From the NCBI GenBank assembly GCA_023429685.1, contig JAEZDF010000028.1, positions 1 through 6,596 of the forward strand: 6,596 nt of DNA, read 5' to 3'. This DNA is from Bacillota bacterium. Lineage in GTDB: Bacteria > Bacillota > Clostridia > Oscillospirales > Ruminococcaceae. The position numbers and the translations under genes were made by a program. A model generated the notes under the pieces. That model did not search any database. It had not been told where the DNA came from and saw only the letters and a program-made list of their open reading frames with translations. Positions 1 through 6,076 of this stretch are shown in pieces; the first letter of the stretch is position 1; each line of letters starts with the position of its first letter.

Positions 1-1433
1 CCCATCGCCTCAAGCATTTCGCTCATCTGCTGGTTGCCGTTTTTCACATTCTCGCTGGAGCGCTCTGTGAGTGCTCTTGTCTGCTCCGAGTTATGCGCAA
101 TCTCCTGAATCCCTGTGGATATCTCCGCCAGGCTTGCCGAAAGCTGCTCGATGGTCGCCGCCTGCTCCATCGTAATCTGCGAAAGCCCCTGCGCGCCGGA
201 GGATATCTGTGTGGCGCCCTGTTCCACCTGCTCTGCGGCGGTATAGATATCAGAAAATGCCGTTTTGAGTGAGCCTGTGATGGATGTAAGCGCCTGCCCA
301 ATCGGCGCAAAATCGCCCATATAGGTTTGCTCGCTCTTCTTGCTCAGGTCTCCTTGCGCAATCCCTGTCAGGATATCTGAGATCTCCGAGATATACCCGT
401 TCATCGACGAGATGGTCTCGCCGAGTGATTCGAGCAGCCTGCCTGTTTCGTCCTTGCTTAAAACCGCGGGCATGGGCGTGCTAAGGTCGCCGTGTGCGAG
501 CAGCTCGATCCGCTCTGTGGATGATACCACCGGCTCCGCGATGCTTTTCGCAAGGCGCCCCGCGAAGATGATTGCCATAATTAAAAGCACAATCAACAGC
601 GCAATCGTTATGATGAGCGTGATGACGAAGGAACTGATGTATTCACTTTCGGGATACGCAATGACAACCGACCAGCCTTCGGGCGTGTCGATAGGATAAT
701 GGGCAATCATCAGGTTCTTGCCGTTGACCTTGGTCTTTCCGACACCCTCTTCACCCTGTGTCATCCGGCTAACCATACCAGCGATCTCAGCATATCCCTC
801 GTCTTCTTGCGCAAGGGTAATGTAGTTGGTGTAGCTTTTCACAACCTCTTCATCAGGATGTGCTATGATGGTTCCTTCCTTATCCACAATTGACCCGTAG
901 CCAGTTTTGCCGATTTTAATACGGTTTACGATTTCGCTGAAATGAGAATAATCAATTACTCCGAAGATAACCTCCCGATTCAAAGGACCTGCGGTAATAA
1001 TTGCAATGTCGCCGGTATCCTTGTTGATCAAGGGGCTTGATATGTATCCGACACCCTTTATTGCATTTTGAAAATACGCGCGGCTTTTGATATCAATTCC
1101 GTTCATCGCCAAACCGTCCTGCCCTGCGATATCCAGTTGGTTAAACATGGTGTCCCCTATCATCTGAGCCAAACGAGCCTCACGCTGCGCATCGGGTAGG
1201 TGGGAATCGCTTACGATAGAATCGGCTCCTACGAGCTGCAATTTGGTCTTAATCAAATCCGTCTCATTCTTTATGTTCAGCGCGTAGGCCTTCGCCGTCT
1301 CGGTCACCATCTGCTCGGCATATTCCTGTGTCTTGTTGTAAAGTGACCAGATAGATATGGAGGTTAGAAGCAGTCCGATGATGACGGATGCCGCAACTAT
1401 AGAACGCCCGATACGCTTACGAATTGTTACCAT
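1..1433 (-). CDS. Methyl-accepting chemotaxis protein, dCache sensor, C-terminus cut by window edge
   Basis: Transmembrane chemoreceptor that would sense a small molecule outside the cell and control the CheA kinase inside. The 477 visible residues show a first membrane helix (about 9-31), a periplasmic-type double Cache sensor region (about 35-265), a second helix (about 268-292) and a HAMP unit (about 291-345). The sensor ends in the family-typical GWSVVIAYPESEY stretch at 253-265. A second HAMP-like unit (about 346-395) contains GDL and YMGDFAPI. After it the coiled-coil signalling domain begins, with heptad segments such as SSGAQGLSQ, EQAATIEQLSAS and SSENVKNGNQQM. The kinase-contacting hairpin tip and the rest of the C-terminus lie beyond position 1; family members usually run to about 650-700 residues. 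The ATG at 1433 is the first start after an in-frame TGA; its ribosome site is weak (GCAGGG about 12 bases upstream). Ligand unknown. Family assignment is secure. Confidence 0.96.
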   Translation of the reverse strand, partial: MVTIRKRIGRSIVAASVIIGLLLTSISIWSLYNKTQEYAEQMVTETAKAYALNIKNETDLIKTKLQLVGADSIVSDSHLPDAQREARLAQMIGDTMFNQLDIAGQDGLAMNGIDIKSRAYFQNAIKGVGYISSPLINKDTGDIAIITAGPLNREVIFGVIDYSHFSEIVNRIKIGKTGYGSIVDKEGTIIAHPDEEVVKSYTNYITLAQEDEGYAEIAGMVSRMTQGEEGVGKTKVNGKNLMIAHYPIDTPEGWSVVIAYPESEYISSFVITLIITIALLIVLLIMAIIFAGRLAKSIAEPVVSSTERIELLAHGDLSTPMPAVLSKDETGRLLESLGETISSMNGYISEISDILTGIAQGDLSKKSEQTYMGDFAPIGQALTSITGSLKTAFSDIYTAAEQVEQGATQISSGAQGLSQITMEQAATIEQLSASLAEISTGIQEIAHNSEQTRALTERSSENVKNGNQQMSEMLEAM

Positions 1434-1755
1434 ATTGCTAAAACCCTGCTTTCAAATTGTGTTTTATTTATTAGAAAAATATACTAATATTTTATCTTAT
1501 TTTGAATTTTAAAGCAATATTTAGTCTAAACTAATACAAGTTTATCCGTGATTTACACCATGTACCTGCTTATAATGCATTTATTCATACTAAAATATCA
1601 TGTGAAAATGTCACGAAATAAATATTGTCACACCCCATATTTAAATAACTTAGAAAACGTACTCATTTGGCCAGTAAACCACAAGCTCGTCTTTATATAT
1701 GTTTATCAAGCATCGTGTTCCCCTACTCATGACGGAAAGCCATAATATAAATAAA
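1434..1755. other. AT-rich intergenic region between smr-like gene and chemoreceptor gene
   Basis: About 320 bases with no supported gene. It holds the chemoreceptor promoter, an 11-base palindrome TTTAGTCTAAA (1520-1530) just upstream of the -35 box, and two TGTCAC copies at 1609 and 1626. The rest is AT-rich with no recognisable RNA. I looked on the minus strand for a cyclic-di-GMP riboswitch, which often precedes clostridial chemoreceptors, and did not recognise its conserved core. A 65-codon open frame at 1548-1745 on the plus strand has no ribosome site and no recognisable protein. Confidence 0.6.
1489..1517 (-). promoter_or_regulatory. Probable sigma-A promoter of the chemoreceptor gene
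   Basis: On the minus strand a -35 box TTGCTT (1517-1512) and a -10 box TAAAAT (1494-1489) are separated by exactly 17 bases. Transcription would begin near 1482, giving a leader of about 50 bases before the ATG at 1433. I see no sigma-D (flagellar) type promoter here. The surroundings are very AT-rich, so chance matches are possible. Confidence 0.5.
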
Positions 1756-1790
1756 ACGTTGTGCCGCAGCAATCCTGTACGGCACAACGT
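1745..1790 (-). terminator. Intrinsic terminator of the Smr-domain gene
   Basis: A perfect 11-bp stem, ACGTTGTGCCG (1756-1766) pairing with CGGCACAACGT (1780-1790), has a 13-base loop. Read on the minus strand it is followed by a T-rich tail (TTTTATTTATATT). It sits about 30 bases after the TGA of the Smr gene, so it likely separates that gene from the chemoreceptor downstream. Confidence 0.85.
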
Positions 1791-1818
1791 GGCTCGTTAA
1801 TCTGACCCTGTGGTCAAG

Positions 1819-2157
1819 TCACCGCAACAGCACAATGGTAATGCCCTGATTGCAGCGCAGATAGTCCTTGTCCTTTTGCAGCTCGGGCATAAGGTCAAGT
1901 GCCTTGCGGCAGCTTTCGGAAAACGGTGTAAAATCTTCGCCGCGCACATACTCTTTTATCTCGCCGCTGCGTTTTTTGTTTGCGAGCTCTGCCGCGACTG
2001 CAACTCGAATCTTACCCCCCGTACCGCTCGAGCCATACCCGTGTATGAGCTTTACCACTCGAACCCCGCCCGCGCGTGCGCTGCGAAGCGCCGCGTTCAT
2101 ACGTCGAATCGCCTCATCCACATAGGGCATACCCTGCTCAAGATTCACTACCGTCAT
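1819..2157 (-). CDS. Small stand-alone Smr-domain (MutS2 C-terminal-like) protein
   Basis: A 112-residue protein that is essentially one Smr domain, the fold found at the C-terminus of MutS2 and in small proteins tied to nucleic-acid cleavage. The signature glycine-rich loop LIHGYGSSGTGGKIR lies at about residues 37-51, after a helix (about 11-29) and a beta strand (VRVVKL). The usual N-terminal LDLH/LDLRG motif appears here as VNLEQG (residues 4-9), so the acidic and histidine residues associated with nuclease activity are not conserved. The C-terminus ends with a strand, GITIVLL. I chose the ATG at 2157 because AAGGA (2167-2163) lies 5 bases upstream and the protein then begins at the domain boundary. 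The ATG at 2163 is nearly as good, served by GGAAAGGA further upstream; the longer frame to 2250 looks unlikely. It appears monocistronic. Cellular role unknown. Confidence 0.88.
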   Translation of the reverse strand: MTVVNLEQGMPYVDEAIRRMNAALRSARAGGVRVVKLIHGYGSSGTGGKIRVAVAAELANKKRSGEIKEYVRGEDFTPFSESCRKALDLMPELQKDKDYLRCNQGITIVLLR

Positions 2158-2459
2158 ATTCATCCTTGTGACCATTCCTTTCCTGCGCCCGGAGCCGTCG
2201 GCAAGCGCTGTGTTCCGACCGCTGTTTTCAGAGGCTGTTTGTACAATCAAAGCTTCGCCTGTAAGCCCTAGTCTTTTTACGGCTTATCTGTCTGACTTTT
2301 CTTCTATCTTAAATAAACTGACCCAGTCGTATAATCAAAACTTCCGGCTGTTGCATGTTGTGCCAGATTTCGCTATAATCAGTTACAGGCATATCCATTG
2401 TTTGCTGTTTTCTAGGGTGCATCGTGCCGAACATTCTACTATCATGGAGGGCTAACATT
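2158..2459. other. Divergent intergenic region, Smr gene / membrane protein gene
   Basis: About 300 bases with no supported gene between two divergently transcribed genes. It contains the plus-strand promoter near 2351-2379, the Smr ribosome site near 2163-2184 and a short inverted repeat TAAGCC (2262-2267) / GGCTTA (2281-2286). I could not identify a convincing minus-strand promoter for the Smr gene: a TTGATT box at about 2340-2335 has only a poor -10 match 17 bases on. Confidence 0.5.
2351..2379 (+). promoter_or_regulatory. Sigma-A promoter of the Cache-like membrane protein gene
   Basis: TTGCAT (2351-2356) and a consensus TATAAT (2374-2379) are 17 bases apart. Predicted start of transcription is near 2386, leaving a leader of about 74 bases before the GTG start. 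A second TATAAT at 2330-2335 has no matching -35 box. Confidence 0.65.
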
Positions 2460-2462
2460 GTG
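2446..2462 (+). promoter_or_regulatory. Ribosome site fixing a GTG start
   Basis: GGAGGG (2446-2451) lies 8 bases before a GTG at 2460-2462. The same frame extends up to another GTG at 2424, but that codon has no ribosome site, so 2460 is the likely start. Confidence 0.75.
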
Positions 2463-3269
2463 AGCCAGAAAATTGAATCTGACCACCCCCAAAAAACAAA
2501 GCAAGGTCTCCTGCCCATTCTCTTGCTGTTTTTTGGTGCGTTTTTGTGCATTGGCGCGGCCTTGTACGGCTTAGGCAGTGCATCGGTGCTTTCGCGTGCC
2601 ATCTACGACTCGCTTGCGCAGCAGGGCAGTACGTCGGTTTCACTACTGTTTGAAGGGCTTGCCAAAACATATCATGATGACCTACGCACCCTGCATCTTC
2701 AGGTGGAGGCACAGGGCGTTCGGTTTGATGAGTTGACCGCACAGCTTTCTGCCAAAGCGCGTCAAAGCGGCTTTGATTCGATAACAACCGTCATCCCCCG
2801 CGGCACGGGGTATATCAATATCCTTGACAGTCGGTTTATGCGCGGGCTTACCCCAAATGTGGATTACAACACCGTGGGCAGTGCATACGTCCCCAGAACG
2901 GCAGGCGGGTCGGCACTGGAGCGCGCGGTGTCCACAGTGGCGTTTGAGAAAAAGCCCTACGCATACGCGGCGCTTAAAACCACAGACGGCAAGGCAGTGC
3001 TTGTTACCGTCCTGCCGCTGACCGACCTGCGCGGCGATGTAATCGGCATGGCACTGGCTACCACGTCTTCGGGACTGGTTGCAAAGGCCGCCTCGCTCAA
3101 TCTGCCCCATTACCTCTTTTCGTCCTTCTTCGGCGCTGCCGCACTGATTCTTTTACTGAGCGCCCTGCTGCGCTTACACAGGCACACAAAGGCAATGGGA
3201 GTGCAAGAGAAGCCACTACAATCCATTCCTGAAACCATCGAGCCGCCTGCCGAAGACGCCAAGGAATAA
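2460..3269 (+). CDS. Two-helix membrane protein with Cache-like extracytoplasmic region, no output domain
   Basis: A 269-residue protein I cannot name. It has a short cytoplasmic N-terminus (1-15), a hydrophobic helix (about 16-39), an outside region of about 175 residues, a second helix (about 217-239) and a short basic-then-acidic, proline-containing cytoplasmic tail (240-269). The outside region starts with a long helix (about 45-100). It then has strand-rich segments ending in a pattern (AALKTTDGKAVLVTVLPL, then DLRGDVIGMAL) that resembles the end of Cache-type sensor domains of chemoreceptors and histidine kinases. Unlike those, nothing follows the second helix: no HAMP, kinase, cyclase or methyl-accepting region. 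The GTG start is set by GGAGGG. It may be a sensor acting through a partner protein, or simply an envelope protein. The Cache resemblance is inferred from topology and pattern only. Confidence 0.85.
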   Translation: MSQKIESDHPQKTKQGLLPILLLFFGAFLCIGAALYGLGSASVLSRAIYDSLAQQGSTSVSLLFEGLAKTYHDDLRTLHLQVEAQGVRFDELTAQLSAKARQSGFDSITTVIPRGTGYINILDSRFMRGLTPNVDYNTVGSAYVPRTAGGSALERAVSTVAFEKKPYAYAALKTTDGKAVLVTVLPLTDLRGDVIGMALATTSSGLVAKAASLNLPHYLFSSFFGAAALILLLSALLRLHRHTKAMGVQEKPLQSIPETIEPPAEDAKE

Positions 3270-3276
3270 ATGTTTT

Positions 3277-3303
3277 GTATTGACCGCCACATTCAATACT
3301 TTT
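3277..3303 (+). terminator. Weak possible terminator after the Cache-like protein gene
   Basis: A 6-bp stem GTATTG (3277-3282) / CAATAC (3294-3299), with an 11-base loop, is followed by only four Ts. It is AT-rich and weak, so read-through into the next gene, 130 bases on, is plausible. Confidence 0.25.
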
Positions 3304-3399
3304 GGTACAATCCATCTCGGGTACCCCTGCACAGATTACACCATCTACCCATCGGCATGATTGCCGTTATAATTACTACATATTAAAGGAGCGTTTTTT

Positions 3400-3711
3400 A
3401 TGCAAGACCGCAACAACGAAATCCTGTACTCGATCCTCGGCTACTTTGGACCCCTGGTACTCATTCCGATATTTGCCGGTAAGGACAGCGCGCTTTGTAA
3501 GCACCACGCCAATCAAGCGCTTGTAATCTTTATTGCAGAGATTGCAGCGAGCATAATCGCCGCACTTGGTGGATTCTTCTTTTTATTTGGTCTAATCGGC
3601 TGGCTGCTCAGCGTCGCATGCATTGTGTTTATGATTCTTGGTATTATCAGCGCCGCAAAGTACGAAACCAACCCGCTGCCCGTCATCGGCGGCATTCAGA
3701 TTATTAAATAA
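3400..3711 (+). CDS. Small DUF4870-like integral membrane protein
   Basis: A 103-residue, strongly hydrophobic protein with about three membrane segments: roughly 8-26, 38-58 and 60-86. The N-terminal part, YSILGYFGPLVLIPIFAG (10-27) followed by KHHANQALVIF (34-44), matches the pattern of the DUF4870/Tic20-like family, where a conserved HANQ segment opens the second helix. The family has no established biochemical role in bacteria. The start is clear: AAAGGAG (3385-3391) sits 8 bases before the ATG. A strong hairpin follows the stop, so it ends its transcription unit. It lies 130 bases after the Cache-like protein gene on the same strand and might be co-transcribed with it, though a TATAAT at 3368-3373 could also serve it. 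The family call rests on motif recall, not a search. Confidence 0.88.
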   Translation: MQDRNNEILYSILGYFGPLVLIPIFAGKDSALCKHHANQALVIFIAEIAASIIAALGGFFFLFGLIGWLLSVACIVFMILGIISAAKYETNPLPVIGGIQIIK

Positions 3712-3733
3712 TCCAAATTAAGACCTTCCTCAA

Positions 3734-3772
3734 AGCCGTCGGCAGTAATTGCTGGCGGCTATTTTACTGTTT
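3734..3772 (+). terminator. Intrinsic terminator of the DUF4870-like gene
   Basis: An 11-bp stem AGCCGTCGGCA (3734-3744) / TGCTGGCGGCT (3750-3760), with two G-U wobbles and a 5-base loop, is followed by ATTTTACTGTTT. It starts 22 bases after the stop codon. Confidence 0.8.
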
Positions 3773-3800
3773 GTATAGCCTTATTCCCAACATCACGTTA

Positions 3801-3841
3801 TAAAAAGAGGTTGCACGGGCGGTTTTGCCCACCCGTGCAAC
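3801..3841 (-). terminator. Intrinsic terminator of the solute-binding lipoprotein gene
   Basis: A perfect 10-bp GC-rich stem GTTGCACGGG (3810-3819) / CCCGTGCAAC (3832-3841) can extend by inner GG/CC pairing. On the minus strand it is followed by CTCTTTTTA. It lies about 50 bases past the TAA of the lipoprotein gene and forms a back-to-back pair with the plus-strand terminator at 3734-3772. Confidence 0.88.
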
Positions 3842-3891
3842 GTCGCAGCTGCTATGCGATTGCCAATCATCGTTAGATAGGCTATCGTCTA

Positions 3892-5319
3892 TTACTTGGA
3901 TGCGGTGTCGCCTTCGTCCGCCTTTTTTAACGCCTCTTCGCGCTCGGTCTTCGCATCCTTAAGGGTCTTATTCGCATTCTCCGCAAACGCCTTGAGAACC
4001 GTCTCAACCTTTGCATCCTTAACTAGGGCATTGCTTAGTGCCCCAAACCAGAAGGTTTTCATCACATCGCTGCCCTCGGTAGCGGGCACATAGCTGCCAA
4101 GGTGTGGTTTCAAGGACTCGACGAAAAGATACTCCTTGTCATAGCGAAGTTCATTCTTGCTCAAGGCAGGACTGATTCCACCTGTCATCACCGCTGCCAT
4201 GCGGCTGTACTGTCTGTCGTTTGCCGCGAAGTCGATAAAAGCCTCGGCGGCGGCAATCTTCTCTTTATCGCCGTTATCAAAGATGCTCAGCCCATACAGG
4301 CTGTACTCAAGCGTTAACTCCTTGCCATCTTTGGTGGGGTAGGGCATTAAGATCTCGGTAAAATTGTCCTTTTTTGTGCCGGCAAAGTTGTTTGCTAGCC
4401 CAATGGTATAAAGGATGGTATGTGCTGACTTTCCGTCCACAAAATCCTTTACTACTTCAGCGGAGGTCTTTTGCGCGTCAACCTTCAGCAGCTCATCCTG
4501 TACCGCCTTATTCAGCCATTCTAGTGCGCCTTTGCCCTCCGCGCCGTCGATGGTATACTCACTGCGGTCGCTCTTTATAAATGACGCACCGTTTAGGTTT
4601 GTCACCAAGGAGCGTGTTGCTGCGTCGCCACTCGATGATTTTGCGTAGATGACGCCAGCATCCAGACCCTCGGGCAGCTTTGCCTTCAGCGCGGTCAGCA
4701 GTGCGGCGTATTCGTCCACCGTCCATGCACGGGTTTCGGTGCGCTCATAGGGCAGTAGCTCAAGAACGCCCAGCGACTCAAGTAGTTCCTTGTTAAACGC
4801 CATCAGATATGGCGAAGCAGAAATCGGGTACAGATATTTCATCTCACCTTCCGTTACGGCGTCAACCACGCCTTGCGGAAGGTCTTTTAGTGTTTCCTCG
4901 GTAAACAGGGCGGATAGATCAGAAAGCTTGCCCATGCGCGCATACCCTGCGGCGGGCTGCGCACTGTCAAACAACAGATCCACCTTGCCGGCTTCCAACG
5001 CTTCTTCAAGCGCCTTATTTCCGTCCTCATCCGCGGTCATCTCCTGCAGGACAATTGTAATCTCAGGATGAACTACCCCAAAGGCTGCAATCAGTTCCTG
5101 TAACGCGGATGTTCCATCTTCATACTTAGCAAAATACGGCTGTGCATACAGCGTGATGGAGACGGTTTTGACGGGCTTTTCATCCTGAGCCGGTTCCTCC
5201 TGACCTACCGCATCTGTGCCTTCGTCAGAGGGGGGGAGCTGGGCGGGCTGTGCGGCACATGCCGCCAAAACACAGATCAGCATCGCTGCTGCGATAATCA
5301 TTGAAAGTATCCTACGCAT
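3892..5319 (-). CDS. Extracellular solute-binding lipoprotein (ABC importer type, family 1-like)
   Basis: A 475-residue secreted lipoprotein resembling sugar/oligosaccharide-binding proteins of ABC importers. It has a signal peptide with a basic start (MRR), a hydrophobic core (about 4-18) and a lipobox LAAC with the lipidated cysteine at 21. An acidic, proline-rich linker (22-50) follows. The mature domain begins VSITLYAQPYF, then HPEITIVLQE, KVDLLFDS (112-119), a hinge-like segment YLYPISASPYLMAFNKELLESLGV (162-185), WTVDEYAALLTALKA (199-213), GKSAHTILY and AAEAFIDFAAN (357-367), in the family's usual order. The tail (about 445-475) is a charged helix. The start at 5319 is set by GGAGG (5330-5326), 6 bases upstream; an in-frame ATG at 5370 would place 17 non-signal residues first. 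No permease or ATPase gene is adjacent: a terminator lies below and ridA is divergent above. Ligand not predictable. Confidence 0.93.
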   Translation of the reverse strand: MRRILSMIIAAAMLICVLAACAAQPAQLPPSDEGTDAVGQEEPAQDEKPVKTVSITLYAQPYFAKYEDGTSALQELIAAFGVVHPEITIVLQEMTADEDGNKALEEALEAGKVDLLFDSAQPAAGYARMGKLSDLSALFTEETLKDLPQGVVDAVTEGEMKYLYPISASPYLMAFNKELLESLGVLELLPYERTETRAWTVDEYAALLTALKAKLPEGLDAGVIYAKSSSGDAATRSLVTNLNGASFIKSDRSEYTIDGAEGKGALEWLNKAVQDELLKVDAQKTSAEVVKDFVDGKSAHTILYTIGLANNFAGTKKDNFTEILMPYPTKDGKELTLEYSLYGLSIFDNGDKEKIAAAEAFIDFAANDRQYSRMAAVMTGGISPALSKNELRYDKEYLFVESLKPHLGSYVPATEGSDVMKTFWFGALSNALVKDAKVETVLKAFAENANKTLKDAKTEREEALKKADEGDTASK

Positions 5320-5325
5320 AACCAT

Positions 5326-5330
5326 CCTCC
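5326..5330 (-). promoter_or_regulatory. Ribosome site deciding the lipoprotein start
   Basis: GGAGG on the minus strand is 6 bases from the ATG at 5319 and overlaps codons of the longer frame that opens at 5370. This, and the signal peptide starting directly with MRR, argue for 5319. Confidence 0.85.
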
Positions 5331-5409
5331 GATATTTTGGCAGTTCATCAAAATAGTATGACGACTGCAATAATCACTTACTATGTACGATTGATTTATC
5401 CCAAAAAAC

Positions 5410-5438
5410 ATTATACAATAATGGGAAATTAAATTCAA
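5410..5438 (-). promoter_or_regulatory. Sigma-A promoter of the solute-binding lipoprotein gene
   Basis: TTGAAT (5438-5433) and a perfect TATAAT (5415-5410) are separated by 17 bases on the minus strand. Transcription should start near 5403, giving a leader of about 84 bases. I see no riboswitch or attenuator in that leader. Confidence 0.8.
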
Positions 5439-5441
5439 ACG

Positions 5442-5484
5442 AAAATGCAGGAATTATTCTGTTTCCCTGTTTTATTTGCATTTT
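5442..5484. repeat. Inverted repeat in the lipoprotein/ridA divergent region
   Basis: AAAATGCA (5442-5449) and TGCATTTT (5477-5484) are perfect 8-base inverted copies separated by 27 bases. The left copy lies four bases upstream of the lipoprotein -35 box, so the pair could bind a regulator. It is AT-rich and could also be chance. Confidence 0.4.
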
Positions 5485-5530
5485 GGGGTATCCTATGTAC
5501 TGCCTAATAGCGTAATTTCAAATTCTGGTG

Positions 5531-5536
5531 TATAAT
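5531..5536 (+). promoter_or_regulatory. Probable -10 box of ridA
   Basis: A perfect TATAAT lies 40 bases before the ridA ATG, so transcription would start near 5543. No good -35 box is seen 16-18 bases upstream (around 5508-5513), which suggests a weak or activator-dependent promoter. Confidence 0.5.
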
Positions 5537-5576
5537 AATAGCAACGGACAACCAATTTGAAAGCGAGGATTTAACT

Positions 5577-5960
5577 ATGACCAATAAATCTGCAATTACT
5601 TGCAACAACGCCCCTGCCCCGATTGGACCTTACTCCCAGGCAATCAAGGCAAATGGAATGTTGTTTGTTTCGGGTCAGCTCGGTATAGATATCAGAACGG
5701 GAGAACTAGCCCCACTTGTTGAGGAGCAGACCGAATTTGCAATCAAAAATATCAGTGCAATCCTCGAAAGCGAGGGACTTACCCTTGCAAATGTCGTAAA
5801 GGTCACTGTGTTTCTTGACCGAATGGACGATTTTGCTGCAGTAAACGCTGTGTACGGCAGGTTCTTTGGTTTTGACACACCGCCCGCACGCAGTTGTGTT
5901 TCGGTAGAGCAGCTACCCAAAAACGCACAGGTTGAGATTGAGGTTATCGCGGTATATTAA
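5577..5960 (+). CDS. ridA: RidA family enamine/imine deaminase
   Basis: A 127-residue protein of the YjgF/YER057c/UK114 (RidA) family. RidA proteins form trimers in the cytoplasm and hydrolyse reactive enamines and imines, such as 2-aminoacrylate released by PLP-dependent serine/threonine dehydratases, to 2-keto acids and ammonia. Family features are present in order: APAPIGPYSQA (12-22) with the conserved tyrosine at 19, LFVSGQLGID (29-38), the helix QTEFAIKNISAILESEG, VVKVTVFLDRMDDFAAVN, the active-site arginine in PPARSCV (Arg105) and the conserved glutamate in VEIEVIAVY (Glu120). Length is normal for the family. GAGG (5565-5568), 8 bases upstream, supports the ATG. The gene is divergent from the solute-binding lipoprotein and ends at a strong terminator, so it is likely a single-gene unit. 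With Arg105 kept, deaminase activity is expected; the physiological substrate is not shown. Confidence 0.96.
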   Translation: MTNKSAITCNNAPAPIGPYSQAIKANGMLFVSGQLGIDIRTGELAPLVEEQTEFAIKNISAILESEGLTLANVVKVTVFLDRMDDFAAVNAVYGRFFGFDTPPARSCVSVEQLPKNAQVEIEVIAVY

Positions 5961-5967
5961 TAGCACA

Positions 5968-6004
5968 ACGGGCATCCATTTGGTAATTGGATGCCTGTTT
6001 TTTT
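5968..6004 (+). terminator. Intrinsic terminator of ridA
   Basis: An 11-bp stem ACGGGCATCCA (5968-5978) / TGGATGCCTGT (5988-5998), with one G-U wobble and a 9-base loop, runs into seven Ts (5998-6004). It begins 7 bases after the stop codon. Confidence 0.92.
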
Positions 6005-6050
6005 AGTGTGATAGTTTATAACACAGCATACACTCGCCGTGTTGTTGTCT

Positions 6051-6056
6051 TATACT
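6051..6056 (+). promoter_or_regulatory. Possible -10 box of the MmcQ/YjbR gene
   Basis: TATACT lies 20 bases before the ATG at 6077. Because the ridA terminator is strong, this gene probably needs its own promoter, but no clear -35 box is seen upstream and the implied leader is very short. Confidence 0.3.
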
Positions 6057-6076
6057 ATTTGAAAGTGGGCTTTTAC

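Noticed and set aside
1434..1740. Cyclic-di-GMP or other riboswitch ahead of the chemoreceptor
   Set aside because: Sought because it is common in Clostridia; the conserved core was not found and the predicted leader is only about 50 bases.
1548..1745. 65-codon plus-strand open frame
   Set aside because: No ribosome binding site, composition of AT-rich intergenic DNA, no recognisable protein features.
1810..2271. 153-codon plus-strand open frame over the Smr gene
   Set aside because: Antisense shadow of a well-supported Smr-domain gene; cysteine- and histidine-rich translation with no family resemblance.
2682..3110. 142-codon minus-strand open frame over the Cache-like protein gene
   Set aside because: Shadow of a gene that has promoter, ribosome site and coherent membrane topology on the other strand.
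3280..3311. TTGACC / TACAAT as a promoter for the DUF4870-like gene
   Set aside because: Both boxes are good individually, but they are 20 bases apart, too far for a normal sigma-A promoter, so it was not listed.
3304..3325. GGTAC ... GGTACC inverted repeat upstream of the DUF4870-like gene
   Set aside because: Short and self-palindromic, with no relation to a confirmed promoter; likely chance.
5987..6076. N-terminal extension of the MmcQ/YjbR protein
   Set aside because: Overlaps the ridA terminator, not family-like, and homologues begin at the helix encoded from 6077 or 6080.
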